A DNA stretch of 64,000 nucleotides from Taxawa tesnikishii (nom. ined.) (lineage: Eukaryota > Ascomycota > Dothideomycetes > Dothideales), in NCBI GenBank assembly GCA_030247885.1, contig JAPDRO010000005.1:1240001-1304000 (forward strand), read 5' to 3'. Position numbers and translations under genes: made by a program. The notes beneath the pieces were generated by a model that worked only from the letters and a program-made list of their open reading frames with translations, was not told where the DNA came from and searched no databases. Positions 21,546-31,509 of the stretch are shown here, piece by piece (position 1 is the stretch's first letter; every line of letters begins with the position of its first letter).

Positions 21546-23493
21546 GGTTCGTCGGGCGTTTATTTGAGACGACTAGTTGGGCGTACGCGAAGAGATAGGG
21601 GCGTGATGGGGGCTTAGGGCAAAGTCTGTGGTTGTTGTGTCTTTCCCGTGGGCCTTTGCTCATGCTGGCGTTCGGCAGCGTTGCAGCTACAGTGTTATAC
21701 CCTCGAAGCAAGGACGGATGGGATTTGCTGTGGTGCTGGGTGACGAAAGAAAAGATCACAGGTTCAGAGATGTATACGATGAGGAATATGGGCCTAACTA
21801 ACGGACTCTTCCTACGGCATTAGCGTGGAAATGCACGGAACTCCTCACCCAATCGTTCTCCTCCCGTCATTCCTGTTCTTTGGACGTGGGTAGGTAAATC
21901 GGCGGAGAGCAAACACAACTTGCAGTATAGCGAAAGCCGAAGATCTGTAGGTAACACGCGGCATGTACTACCGATTCCTTCTGTTTCCTGGTAGCGACAA
22001 CATATCGGAGACGATGGTAGGTTCTGGTTTGCAGATACTCCCGGCGCATTCATAGGCTTGGCCACTCACTTTCTCCACGTCCGTGATAATCTTTCGGCCA
22101 TGTTCACGCACATTGCTCGAATTTGGTCACTGTCTCTTTCCAAACAGTATACCAATCTGCTCACAGATTCTCTCTCGAGGTGCTGATAAGACCCGTTTCT
22201 GCATGGCGTTCCCGCATAGCGTTCCTTCATGGCCTTTCTGCATGCATGACAGCCGAGCAGTTCCGTTGGCTTAACGCGAGGTTGAGTTGGCGCAAGCTGA
22301 GGACAAGAAAAAACTTGGAGAGACGGCAACAGGCTCGATACTTTACCGACATGCTCCACGAGCGATATACGGGTTTATGGTGGACGTCGTCTTATGTTGT
22401 TGTAGATGCCGATATAGATGAAGGAAACACAAGGTAAGGTGAAGTGATAAAGAGACGAGGTTGATCTCTCGGATGCGGCGCGCCCAGCTCCGAACCGCCA
22501 TCCACGTCTTTCCGTGTCCTTCTCTCTTGTGGTCACGTCCTGCAAGAACACCCATCGATGTCAACACCTTTCAAGATCGCTAGATTCGTATTGATTGGTG
22601 CCGTACTCCTCCTTACTTTTGCAAAATGATTCCGTTCGCCCAGAACCTCATACCTGTACGCATTCCAGCACGAACCGAACTGTAAGAACAGATAAAAACG
22701 AGCAGCTACAATGCATCCTGATCCGTCCGGTGGACACGCTATTCGAAGAGACTCAACACAAGGAGCGCTAACAGTCTTGAGCGATCTGTGACCTGCAGCA
22801 TGCTCTCATTGGGGAGCTTCAAGATGGACCGTCATCGAGGTAACTGTAGGAACAGCGCCTCGCGTCCATGATGGCGTACGACCAGCGGGTAACCCAAGCC
22901 CTTACTCTTCCCCAGCATTCCCTGTTTCTTCACGTCCAAAAAGCTTGATCCGTGACTCTTATTCTCGTAATCGTGAAACTAAGACATCCTTAGTTTCCTT
23001 CGAACCCCTCGTGCTCTTATCTTATCGTTGCTATCGTCGAACACCATCATAGGGGCTGCTACTCACTGCAGCCAATGCTGCAAAGCATTATTCGTGATCT
23101 CCTGAAAGCGGATTGATATGCGGATGGCGAGATCTGCGCTGCTCCCGGACAGATGCCGTTATTTACGGCGTACGGCCGGGCAGCGGGTTCACAGCTCTGC
23201 AATGTGGAAGTCGACAGGACTGTCCGGATTGGGGTATCAGCAGAGACGGTGGACCAGCCACTGCTTCCGGAAAACGCGCAACCACAACAACACAAGCCGA
23301 CCGAGATTGATGCGTACGTTGAGTGGCAGAACAAAAGGCTCTCGCAAGCCGCGCGTCGAACTCGACGGCAAGCTCGGCGTTGTGTGTCTCTCAGCGGTAG
23401 AGGTCTCGCTACCGGTAGTTTGGTATTTATCTCAGACGTCCGTAGAAACCAGCATTCTCGGACGTCCCTAATCATTCTGTGATGCCTTATCCG
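21546..23493. other. Intergenic, about 1.9 kb
   Basis: Between the convergent ends of the SNF2/PHD gene and ESF1. Short ORFs exist on both strands. Between about 23118 and 23482 several frames are open at once, which reflects local stop scarcity more than a clear gene. No RNA gene or repeat was recognised. Confidence 0.4.
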
Positions 23494-25759
23494 CTACCTC
23501 TTCGTCTTCGCCTTCACGCGCGCGAGCAAGCTCTGCAGGTCTTGATTCCCCGCACCAGCACCCTTCCCCTCCTCCTCCTCCTTCCTCCCCTTTCCACCCT
23601 TGGCCTTCTTCCCGACCGGCTCGTCCTCGCCCTCGGCGGGGCCTTGCGCTTCTTCCTTCCCTCCTGCAGCAACGCCTTCATGCCCGCCGTGCCCTTGAAT
23701 CTCGGATTCGTGGGGTCGATGGCGTACTCGTGACTCTCGAACAGGGCCGCGAAGCGCGGATCCGACGTCTCCATCTCGAATCCATCGCCTTGCTGCTGCT
23801 CGGCCGCTTCCGCGCCGTCTTTGGCGCCCTTGGCCTTGGCCTTTTTGCCCTTTCTGTTCTTCTGCTTCTCGGCTTTGGCGATTTCGTCCATGTTGAAGTG
23901 GCGCATGTTGCTCTCCTTGTCGTCGACCATGAGCAGTTCGAGTTGCGCGCGCTCGGCCTCGCGGGCTTTCTCCTCCGCTTCCCGGGCGGTGCGCTTCGCG
24001 GCTCTGGCCGCTTTGCGCGCTGCCTTCTCCTGCTGGCGTGCGGCGGCGGGGTCGTCGAAGAAGGGGTCGTTGAAGCCGTCGGCTGCTTCTGCTTCTGCTT
24101 CTGCTTCTGCCTCCTCTTCGTCCGTGGCCGCAACGTCCTCGTCGGCGTCTCCCTCCGCGTCGGAGGTGGTAGCGACGCCGTCTCGAGCCGCTTTGGCCTT
24201 TTCCTTGCGGCGCGCTTTGCGCTCTTTTTCCTTGCGGATGTAGCGCTCTCGTGTCGTTTCTTCCACGTCGCGGACGGAGTTTTCGAATACTCCGCCGTCT
24301 TTCTTAGATCCTGAGAGCCCGGACGTGAACGTGACTTGCATATCACCGACGGGTCCATCCTCGTCCTTCTTACCCTTGGTTTTCGTCAGTGCCGCAGAGA
24401 GGCCCAATGCAGCACGCATCTGCGCGGCCTTGTCTGCTTTCGGGTTCTCGTCCTCCTCGTCATCGCTTGTGTCGCTGCCTATGTAGGCTTGCAGGTCGTT
24501 CTCGTCCATCTCCGCCCGCGAGAAGGCTCGTTTCTGTATCTCTTTGCGTGTCGTGTCGTCGTCGTCCCAGGTCAGGCGCACTTTGCTGTGCGTGAGCGCT
24601 TCTGTGACGAACTCGTTTGGCTTGTAGCCTGCTGGGAGCTGCGTGCACTCGTCGCGCAGTTTGTCGCCGTCGAAGCTGACCTCGTCCGGAATGAAGCGAA
24701 GGTCGAAGAAGTTGGCTGTGGTGAGGTATTCGCGGCCATCCATGGCGTCGTAGAGGGCTTTCGCGGTGCTGTTGGAGTCGCACAGGATGACGGCGTAGTA
24801 GTATTTTAGCCGATCCAGTTGATATTGACGTAGTCTTGCACTGTCGAATTCTTCGCCCGTGTCTTCTTTCAGGAGCTGTTTCTTGATCCGCTCGTCCTCG
24901 TCTTCTGAGTCTTCGTCTTCCAACGGCTCGTCTTCTTCCCCACGCTTTGAGCTGGCGAAGATGTCTCGCGGCGGTCCTTCCTGCTCTTCCCTTTCTATGC
25001 GCTCCCTGCCAAACTCGCTCGGGTAGACTGTCACCTTGAGTACGCGCCCGTTGCCCGGTGCGAAACTTGACGCGACGGCCATGAGATCTGTCGCCCGGAT
25101 ATTGTCCCAGTCCAGGTTCACGGCCGCCAGCCGGGATGAAACTTCGCCCATAGGTACCGCGTCTGCTTGCTCTTCTTCGGAGAAGTCCACCGCTGCCTCT
25201 TCCTCCTCATCCGACTCTTCTTCTGAGCTGCTCTCTTCAGACGATGATGATGAAAACCCTTCTCGTGCCGGATCCCGCTTTCCCTCCAACCTCCTCAACT
25301 CGGCCTCGACTTCGTTGTCCGATGCGCCCGACTCATCCACAGCCTGCTTATCGTCCTCTTCATCTCCTTCATCCTCTGACGCTGATGCAATCTCGATCTG
25401 CTTTTTGGCTTCTTCACCGGCTGCGCTACCTTCTTGCTCCCCTTCTTCACTTTGCGCTCCTCCTCCTCGTCGTGATCCTCATCCTCCTGATCCTCGTCGT
25501 CCATCTTGTACAACCGCTGTAGGTCTTTCCTCGCTCCGTCCTTCTTGACCTTCCGTCCGTACCGGTCTACACTAGCCTTCTTGGTGAAGTCTTCATCACG
25601 CAGCATGCGCGAAAAGCGCTTGTCGATGCTTACGCGCGCATTCTTGCTGCTGGGAAGACGGAAGCGAGGGTCTGTCGCGATCGAGGCGAAGCGAGGGTCC
25701 TGAGCAGCTGCACCGCTTTCTGCGCGGCGCGAGGGTTTGGGCTTGCCCTGCGTAGCCAT
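23494..25759 (-). CDS. ESF1: Pre-rRNA processing protein ESF1
   Basis: Nucleolar factor needed for 18S rRNA maturation in the small-subunit processome. About 755 aa, no intron, ATG at 25757-25759. The N-terminus has DPRFASIATDPRFR and a basic/acidic linker. The central region has the Esf1 core (NLDWDNIRATDLM, VLKVTVYPSEFG, YQLDRLKYYYAVILCDS). Further on comes a highly charged region with Ala-Glu repeats encoded by a gcttct (+ strand) repeat near 24082-24112. The C-terminal block is DPRFAALFESHEYAIDPTNP. Two frame changes fit one lost base each, at T5 25402-25406 and G4 23638-23641. The second matters: it moves the true end to the TAG at 23494-23496 and yields a lysine-rich tail (SLLARVKAKTKR). 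It is divergent from PPG1. Confidence 0.93.
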
Positions 25760-26434
25760 GTTTCCAGTCTAGAGGATCTCGATCGAGCGGGGTATACTGG
25801 AGAGTTGTGATTTTTGGTATTCTGTCTTGATCTGGTTTCGAGGCCACGCGATGTATGGCGCGGTAGAAAGTGTATGTTGGAACCATGCGGCAAGACCCTC
25901 GAACATTTTCTGCCACGCTTGGTCTGACCGCCTACTGCGCGGCAAGCGCGCGTTTCTTGGTGTCGTGCGGGAGCGGCAAGCGGCAAGCGGCAAGCGGCAA
26001 ACCGATAGCCTTGCATCATCGGGGAAAGCACGACGCGCGCTAAAACGCTCCTTCCAGATCCAGACCGCAGACCGCAGACAAGAGTCCGACAGAACACTTG
26101 GACGAGCACAGCAAAGCGCGTCTCCTTGTCATAACCCGCCCTCCATCTTCGCTTGTATATTGCATCGACAGCACATCCTTGCTCGAACACACATAGCTAC
26201 GCCTCCATCTGTGCGCCCTCCCCACGAGCCGAGCGCAAAGCAAAGTCTCACGCGAAACTTACACGCCACCCTCCACCCTCCACCGTCCACCGCGCGGACC
26301 GTTTGTGAAGACGAAACGAGCCCGGCGCCGCAAAGAGAAGGAGCAGGGGCAACCAGCAGCCCGGATCGCACTTGCTGCACTGCACTACACTGCACAGAGA
26401 GCTTGTTGTCGCCGCTCGAGGCGCGCCCGTGGAT
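25760..26434. promoter_or_regulatory. Divergent promoter region, ESF1 / PPG1
   Basis: 675 bp shared by two genes read in opposite directions, so both promoters lie here. It contains the 7-bp tandem repeat at 25972-25999. Repeated acc-ctccacc pyrimidine tracts lie near 26265-26295, close to the PPG1 start. Specific factor sites were not identified. Confidence 0.45.
25972..25999. repeat. Tandem repeat (AGCGGCA)x4
   Basis: Four exact copies of the heptamer AGCGGCA, with a partial related copy (gcggcaagcg) about 30 bp upstream. It lies in the ESF1/PPG1 divergent promoter. Confidence 0.9.
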
Positions 26435-27840
26435 ATGAGCGATCTGGACAAGTGAGGAGCACGTGCACATCGTTTGAGCTGAGCACGAGGCTGATACACG
26501 CGTCTGCAGAGCAATCGCGCAGCTGCGCGCGTGCCGACCCATCCCCGAGATACAGGTTAGAGAGCTGTGTTACAAGGCGAGGGAGCTCCTGATCGAGGAG
26601 GGCAACGTGGTGAACGTGGATGCGCCAGTGACGGTACGACTCTACCACGCTCACTCGAGCGCCAGCTTCGGTACCGCGGCGTGTGGTGACTGACACCATG
26701 TCCTGTCATAGATATGCGGCGACATCCACGGACAGTTCCACGATCTCATGGAGCTCTTCCGCGTTGGCGGCGACGTGCCCGAAACCAACTACCTCTTCAT
26801 GGGCGACTTCGTCGACCGCGGATTCTACTCGCTTGAATCCTTCCTCCTCCTCCTCTGCCTCAAGGTCCGCTACCCCGATCGCATCACTCTGATCCGGGGC
26901 AACCACGAGTCACGGCAGATCACGACAGTCTACGGCTTCTACGATGAATGTCTGCGCAAGTACGGCAGCGCGAACGTGTGGCGATACTGCTGCGAAGTAT
27001 TCGACTACCTAGCGCTGGGTGCCCTCGTGACCGGCGCAGCAACCGATCTCTCGCCCGCCCCGCACTCGGTCATGAACCCTTCTGCCTCCCAGCAGAACCT
27101 CTCTCCCTCCCTCGACGGCATCGAAATCGAGATTCTCAACTCGAACAACGAAGTCATGAACCGCTTCCCACGCCAACGTCCATCTCCAGACGCATCGCAA
27201 CTCTCCGTTCAATCCCCCAACTCTCCGACAAGAACGACAGGCGCCCCCGGCACAGCCGCCTCCGGCTCCAGCGGCGGCTCCTCAGGCAGCTCCTCCGGCG
27301 CAGTGCTCTGCGTACACGGCGGCCTCTCCTCTCATCGACAGCATCGATAAGATCCGACTGCTGGACCGCAAACAAGAAGTGCCTCACGAAGGCGCCATGT
27401 GTGATCTCCTCTGGTCCGACCCGGACGAGATCGACGGCTGGGGCCTCTCGCCCCGCGGCGCAGGCTTCCTCTTCGGTGCCGACATCGTCAAACGCTTCAA
27501 CCACATCAACGACCTCAGCCTCATCGCACGCGCCCATCAACTCGTCATGGAAGGCTTCAAGGAGATGTTCGACAACACCATCGTCACCGTGTGGAGCGCG
27601 CCCAACTACTGCTACCGCTGCGGCAACGTCGCCGCCATCCTGGAACTCAGCGAAGACGGCTCCAGTGCCGGTTACGTATCGAGGAGCAACGGCGATGCGG
27701 GCAGGAGAGCCGCGCTGGGCGACAGGGGCATGGCCGACGTGGGCATGGGGCCGGGGAGGAGGTATAGGGTCTTCGAGGCCGCGCCTCAGGATTCAAGGGG
27801 TATGCCGGCCAAGAAACCGGTGGCGGATTACTTCTTGTAG
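26435..27840 (+). CDS. PPG1: PP2A-like serine/threonine protein phosphatase PPG1
   Basis: Metal-dependent Ser/Thr phosphatase of the PP2A-like group. Exons 26435-26451, 26510-26633 and 26712-27840 give about 423 aa. The first exon encodes only MSDLDK. Catalytic motifs are GDIHGQFHD (about 49), GDFVDRG (about 77), GNHESRQ (about 109), AHQLVMEG and [11 protein letters not shown]. The C-terminal tail DYFL matches the methylated-Leu end of PP2A-type catalytic subunits. An insertion of about 100 residues, rich in Ser, Pro and Gly, splits the catalytic domain between YLALGALV and [10 protein letters not shown]. From memory, fungal Ppg1 proteins carry an insert here, which favours PPG1 over PPH3 or SIT4. 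At 27328-27329 a CC should be CCCC (two missing bases), restoring GGLSPLID. In yeast these phosphatases bind TAP42, whose homologue lies at 63010. Confidence 0.88.
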
Positions 27841-28695
27841 TAGGGTCGGTTCAGAGGGAAGACGAGAGATCCGCGGAGAGATGGGCTTGTTGAGAAATAG
27901 ATACCCCCCCCCCTTCCCCCAACCCCAAACAATGTACGTATGTATGCACAGTTTGGTCACCCAAAGCAACGCAAAACAGTAATGTGAGAAACGCTTCGAG
28001 CTTCTGGTGATTCAGAACAACAGGGGTCTCTTTCGCCGATCTCTCGACTATAGTGTGTCGAAGCGGTGGAACTGGGTGCGAAAGGAAAGTCCGAGCCGAG
28101 AATCTCGCTCTGGATTGCGCCTGTCCGCCCACTTTCACTTCTTCCTTCCCCCTCTATTATCTACGCCCTTTCTCGGGCTGCAAAGTGCAAGATGCCTTGC
28201 TTTCCCCGACCAGCGGCGATGCGCACCTATACCGACACATACGGACCGTCAACACCGACCACTTCTCCGGAGACTTTTCATTTCAAAAGGGGCAGACCGA
28301 CTAGCTAAGGACTGAAGGGCATCGTCGTGCTTTGGATTGGAGGGGAAAAAAGGGCCGGGGGGGGCTCTCGGATAAAGGCTACTTGGCTAAACCTCACATG
28401 ATGGGACTCCGAAACGAGAAAAAGGGTCGGAAAGGAACGATTTCCGTGTACATGCACTCCTCCATCGCATGAACCCCACCCAGAAAAGCCGGAGGGCCAC
28501 CCTCACCCCCAAAAGATCCGTCCCCATCCCCCGCTGGATAATCCGATCGTGAAAACTCCCAGAACCAAAAATGTTGCGCCCCATGACCAAACCAGAGATC
28601 CAAAGAGCGTTTCCCCTAACCCGAAGGTCGCTGCACCAGTTTGAATTCGCTCGCTCGAGCGCAAAATCCCGTAATCCCCTTGCCCGATCAATCAG
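27841..28695. other. Convergent intergenic region, PPG1 / F-box
   Basis: The 3' flanks of two converging genes. It contains a C10 run near 27904-27913 and a G8 run near 28358, both homopolymers. No gene was recognised. Confidence 0.5.
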
Positions 28696-30580
28696 TCAAC
28701 CCTCATCCACCCAGTCGTCGTCGTCGACGTCATCATCATCATCACCTCCCATCGGGAATGCGGCGTAGAGGCTCGGTGTCGACCGATCGTTCGTTCTCTC
28801 GTCGGCCTTCTCATCGCTGAGTTTCCAAAACGCGGTCGGGCCCGCCGGGCCGTGGATGTCGTAGTCCTTGTCGAACCAGTTGCCTAGGATCCCACGGGCG
28901 GAGCGGATGCCCCCGATTTGGACGCCTTCGCTGCGCCAGCGTTCTTCACTGTGAGGGACGTTAGTACGATAAAGCGTATTGCGCCGGGCGGCGTTATGAA
29001 GGGTCGGGAGTGGCCCGAACATACCCGTGGAAGATGGAGAAGGTGGTCCAGCGGATCTCGCCTTGTGGCGTCTGCCGAACGGTTCCTGTTGCGCAACAAT
29101 GTCAGGGTGGCGACCACTCATGTGAAACAAAGGACCCCAGCCCACCGTGCAACCCGGATGGTACCTGCAGAATCCTTTTGGTGGTTACGAATCGAGTTTT
29201 ACGTACCTCTGATCCTGGAATTGGCGTTCGGATCCCAACTCGCATGCATGCTCTTGCTCGTCCCTTTGAACGTCACGACCGGCAATCCCTGCCCGTCGTC
29301 CTCGCCGGGCGGCTCAATCTTCGTCACCTGCAGCTTGAGCTTGATGAGTCGAATCGCCTCCTCCGTATCGATCGGGTCGCGCTCCCGGTCAGCCGGCCAA
29401 TGCGTGTGGGCAAAGTTGAAAGCGTAGAGATCGTTGTAATCCAAAAGCACACAATCCTCATCCAGAGTCCCGTCACGCCGTACGGATCCCTGCTCTCCAA
29501 GTCCCCGGGCGCACCCAGCTCTCGCGTCGGATCGGGCCTCGCGCACGGCAGGCTCACGTAGCTGTGCGGCCCGACGCCGCGCCAGGGCGTGTCCCATACG
29601 TCTTCGACGCAGCCGTTGGACTTTTCGACGTACCGCTTGAGGTTGTACCCCAGCACGACCATGACGGCCTCGACTTTTTCCCAGTCCACGTCGCCGCTGC
29701 CGTCGTCCTTGAACGGGCCCCAGAAGCTGCCGTCGGTGTAGCGTCGGAGGTCGTACACGCGCGCTCGCGCGTAGCTGTGCGTCGGTACCGGGCTGTTGGC
29801 GTCGCGCGCCCGCGTCATGTGTGCGTGGTACGAAGCTGGCGATTCCGTGCTGTTGGGGTATAAGATGTGGTGCAGAGAGAGCAGACGCAGGGACGGGTTG
29901 GTGTAGCTCAGTGGACACTTTGACGGTGGCGTGTCGATGGGCACGCCGTAGAGACAGTGTAGTCTTGCGGAGAGCTGTTGGAGTTCTGGCGTCGCGGCGG
30001 GCGTCTGGTCTCGGGATCCGGCCTTTCCGAAGATCGAAGATGCAGCGAGAATGTTATCCAGATTGGCCTTGTTGGCAAAGTGCGATGTCAGCCAGGCTAT
30101 ATTGAGGTCGGACGTGGGCGTTTGGAGTAGCGGCAAGATGGCTGTTGCGATGAGTTCCAGATTCTCTCTCTGAATGCAACAATCAGTTTCCTCTCGAACG
30201 CAACTTTTAGACTGTTGATCGCTCCAGAAAGGCTGTTGCAGACCAACCTTTGCCTCGACATTTTCGGTGCTCAGCAGCTTCTCCAGCGCAGTGAGCTTCC
30301 TGAGCTCGGTTTCCCAGCACGGCTCCTCTCCAGCATCGCTCTCAACGGGATGATCCTAAGCAACGGCTCAGCACTGTTTGATCATCACGGACCGAACGCA
30401 CGACCATCTAGTGTCACGTACAAATCGCTGTAGATACAGGTTCTTGCACAATAATTTGTTACCCTTGATATATTCATTAAACGCCCCGCAGCTCCGACTG
30501 AGCGCCGCCAAATCAGCCGGCTCAACGTAGGTGAGAACGCAGTGCAGGAGCTCGTGGCTCAGTTCCAGGAGGCAGGCCAT
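28696..30580 (-). CDS. F-box domain protein (large fungal type)
   Basis: Probable substrate receptor of an SCF ubiquitin ligase. Five exons: 30422-30580, 30248-30355, 29207-30169, 29025-29085 and 28696-28948, about 514 aa. All introns are GT-AG (66, 78, 121 and 76 nt in transcript order). The F-box is at the very N-terminus (LLELSHELLHCVLTYVEPAD and following). The body has HILYPNSTESPASYHAHMTR, DGSFWGPFKDDGSGDVDWEK and LDYNDLYAFNFAHTHWPADR. A small exon gives TVRQTPQGEIRWTTFSIFHG and the last exon GGIRSARGILGNWFDKDYD. The tail is acidic (DDDDDVDDDDW). This is a common architecture in filamentous ascomycetes. One frame change at C3 29469-29471 (one missing base) is needed; with it the coding length is an exact multiple of three. 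The substrate is unknown. Confidence 0.87.
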
Positions 30581-31095
30581 GTTTGGTAAAGACGACGACC
30601 AGGTCGGAATGCTGCTTGACGGAGGCGATGCTCACGATATGACTTGATGTTGAACGAGGCCTACCCGTCCCGCGGTAATCGGTAAGTCCGGCCCTCCACA
30701 ACTTATCTCCGAATTGTAGAATGCGGGGTCCGATAGCGTGACGATAGCACCATATGGGGAAGGTCTAGAAGAACTCTGTCCGACCGAGTGAGGTGAGGTG
30801 AGGTGAGGTGAGGTGAGGTGAGGTGAGGTGAGGTGAGGTGAGGCAAGGGAACATGTAGCACAAGGCGAAATACATTTGCACAAGTTTTTTTAGAGCATTT
30901 TTCTCATTTCTTGTATAGCGACCGAAACTCTGTCAAGTACTCCGTCGCAACAAACGCTCATGTCCCGCAGTGCCATGGCAGACGCCTCGCTCGCCTAGAG
31001 ATTTCCCAACCCCTAGACGCCGCGCTTGCTTAAACACCGGCGAACGCATCCCAGATAACTATTGCTCTTGTCGAAAGAGAGACCAGTCCTTGTAC
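30581..31095. other. Intergenic with pentanucleotide microsatellite
   Basis: Upstream of the F-box gene. Apart from the microsatellite at 30791-30843 nothing was recognised. Confidence 0.45.
30791..30843. repeat. Microsatellite (AGGTG)10.6
   Basis: Ten exact copies of AGGTG plus a partial copy. It lies about 210 bp upstream of the F-box gene start. The unit length makes it free to vary in number without regard to frame; it is noncoding here. Confidence 0.97.
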
Positions 31096-31509
31096 TCACC
31101 AGCCCACGAGCGTGACAGAATCCCAATCCTCCGCATCCCAATCCTGTTCCGCCTGGTCATTGGCAAGTCGGTCGGGCCGGTTTTGGGGTTGCGGCAACGC
31201 CGATCCTCCTGTCCTTCGCATAGCCATCTGCCTTACAAGCCATCCATGGAAGTCTCTTCTTAGAGTTCTCTCTGGAATCGGCTGACCAGGTTGATGGGTC
31301 AAGCCTCGTGCCACATGAGGTAAAAAATGCGGCAACTCCACTCCTTCCCTATTCGCTAAAGCAACGATTCCGTCCCATTGTTTGCGCACAACAGGACAAG
31401 CCCACGCACGCAGAAGTTTCGAATCCTCGATTGTCCCTTGCATCGGTCGGGCAAGGCCCAATACCACACGGACATAATCCTCGATAAGCCGAGACGTTTC
31501 GTGGGTTCC
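31096..31509 (-). CDS. In-frame ORF directly after the stop of the eIF4E-binding gene
   Basis: Immediately after the TAG that ends the eIF4E-binding protein (31510-31512), the same frame stays open for 137 codons to a TGA at 31096-31098. The encoded sequence looks protein-like: SRLIEDYVRVVLGLARPMQG, LLRAWACPVVRKQWDGIVAL, GVELPHFLPHVARGL. It ends with GTGGGCTG followed by GTGAGTAC, a consensus 5' splice site, so an exon may end there. There is no early ATG. It could be a readthrough extension, an exon of a separate minus-strand gene, or chance. No family was recognised. Confidence 0.35.
   Translation of the reverse strand, partial: GTHETSRLIEDYVRVVLGLARPMQGTIEDSKLLRAWACPVVRKQWDGIVALANREGVELPHFLPHVARGLTHQPGQPIPERTLRRDFHGWLVRQMAMRRTGGSALPQPQNRPDRLANDQAEQDWDAEDWDSVTLVGW

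Noticed and set aside
23118-23482. Several simultaneously open frames on both strands
   Set aside because: Openness in many frames at once reflects few stop trinucleotides; no start, splice or composition signal singles out one frame.
23730-24314. 194-codon + strand ORF rich in Leu, Phe and Gly
   Set aside because: Antisense to the charged Ala/Glu/Lys-rich part of ESF1, which mirrors into hydrophobic residues.
27904-27913. C10 run as a functional element
   Set aside because: It is a simple homopolymer in a 3' flank with no surrounding signal.
29905-29925. tRNA A-box-like sequence (tagctcagtgg)
   Set aside because: No matching B box or cloverleaf follows, and the bases are coding in the F-box gene on the other strand.
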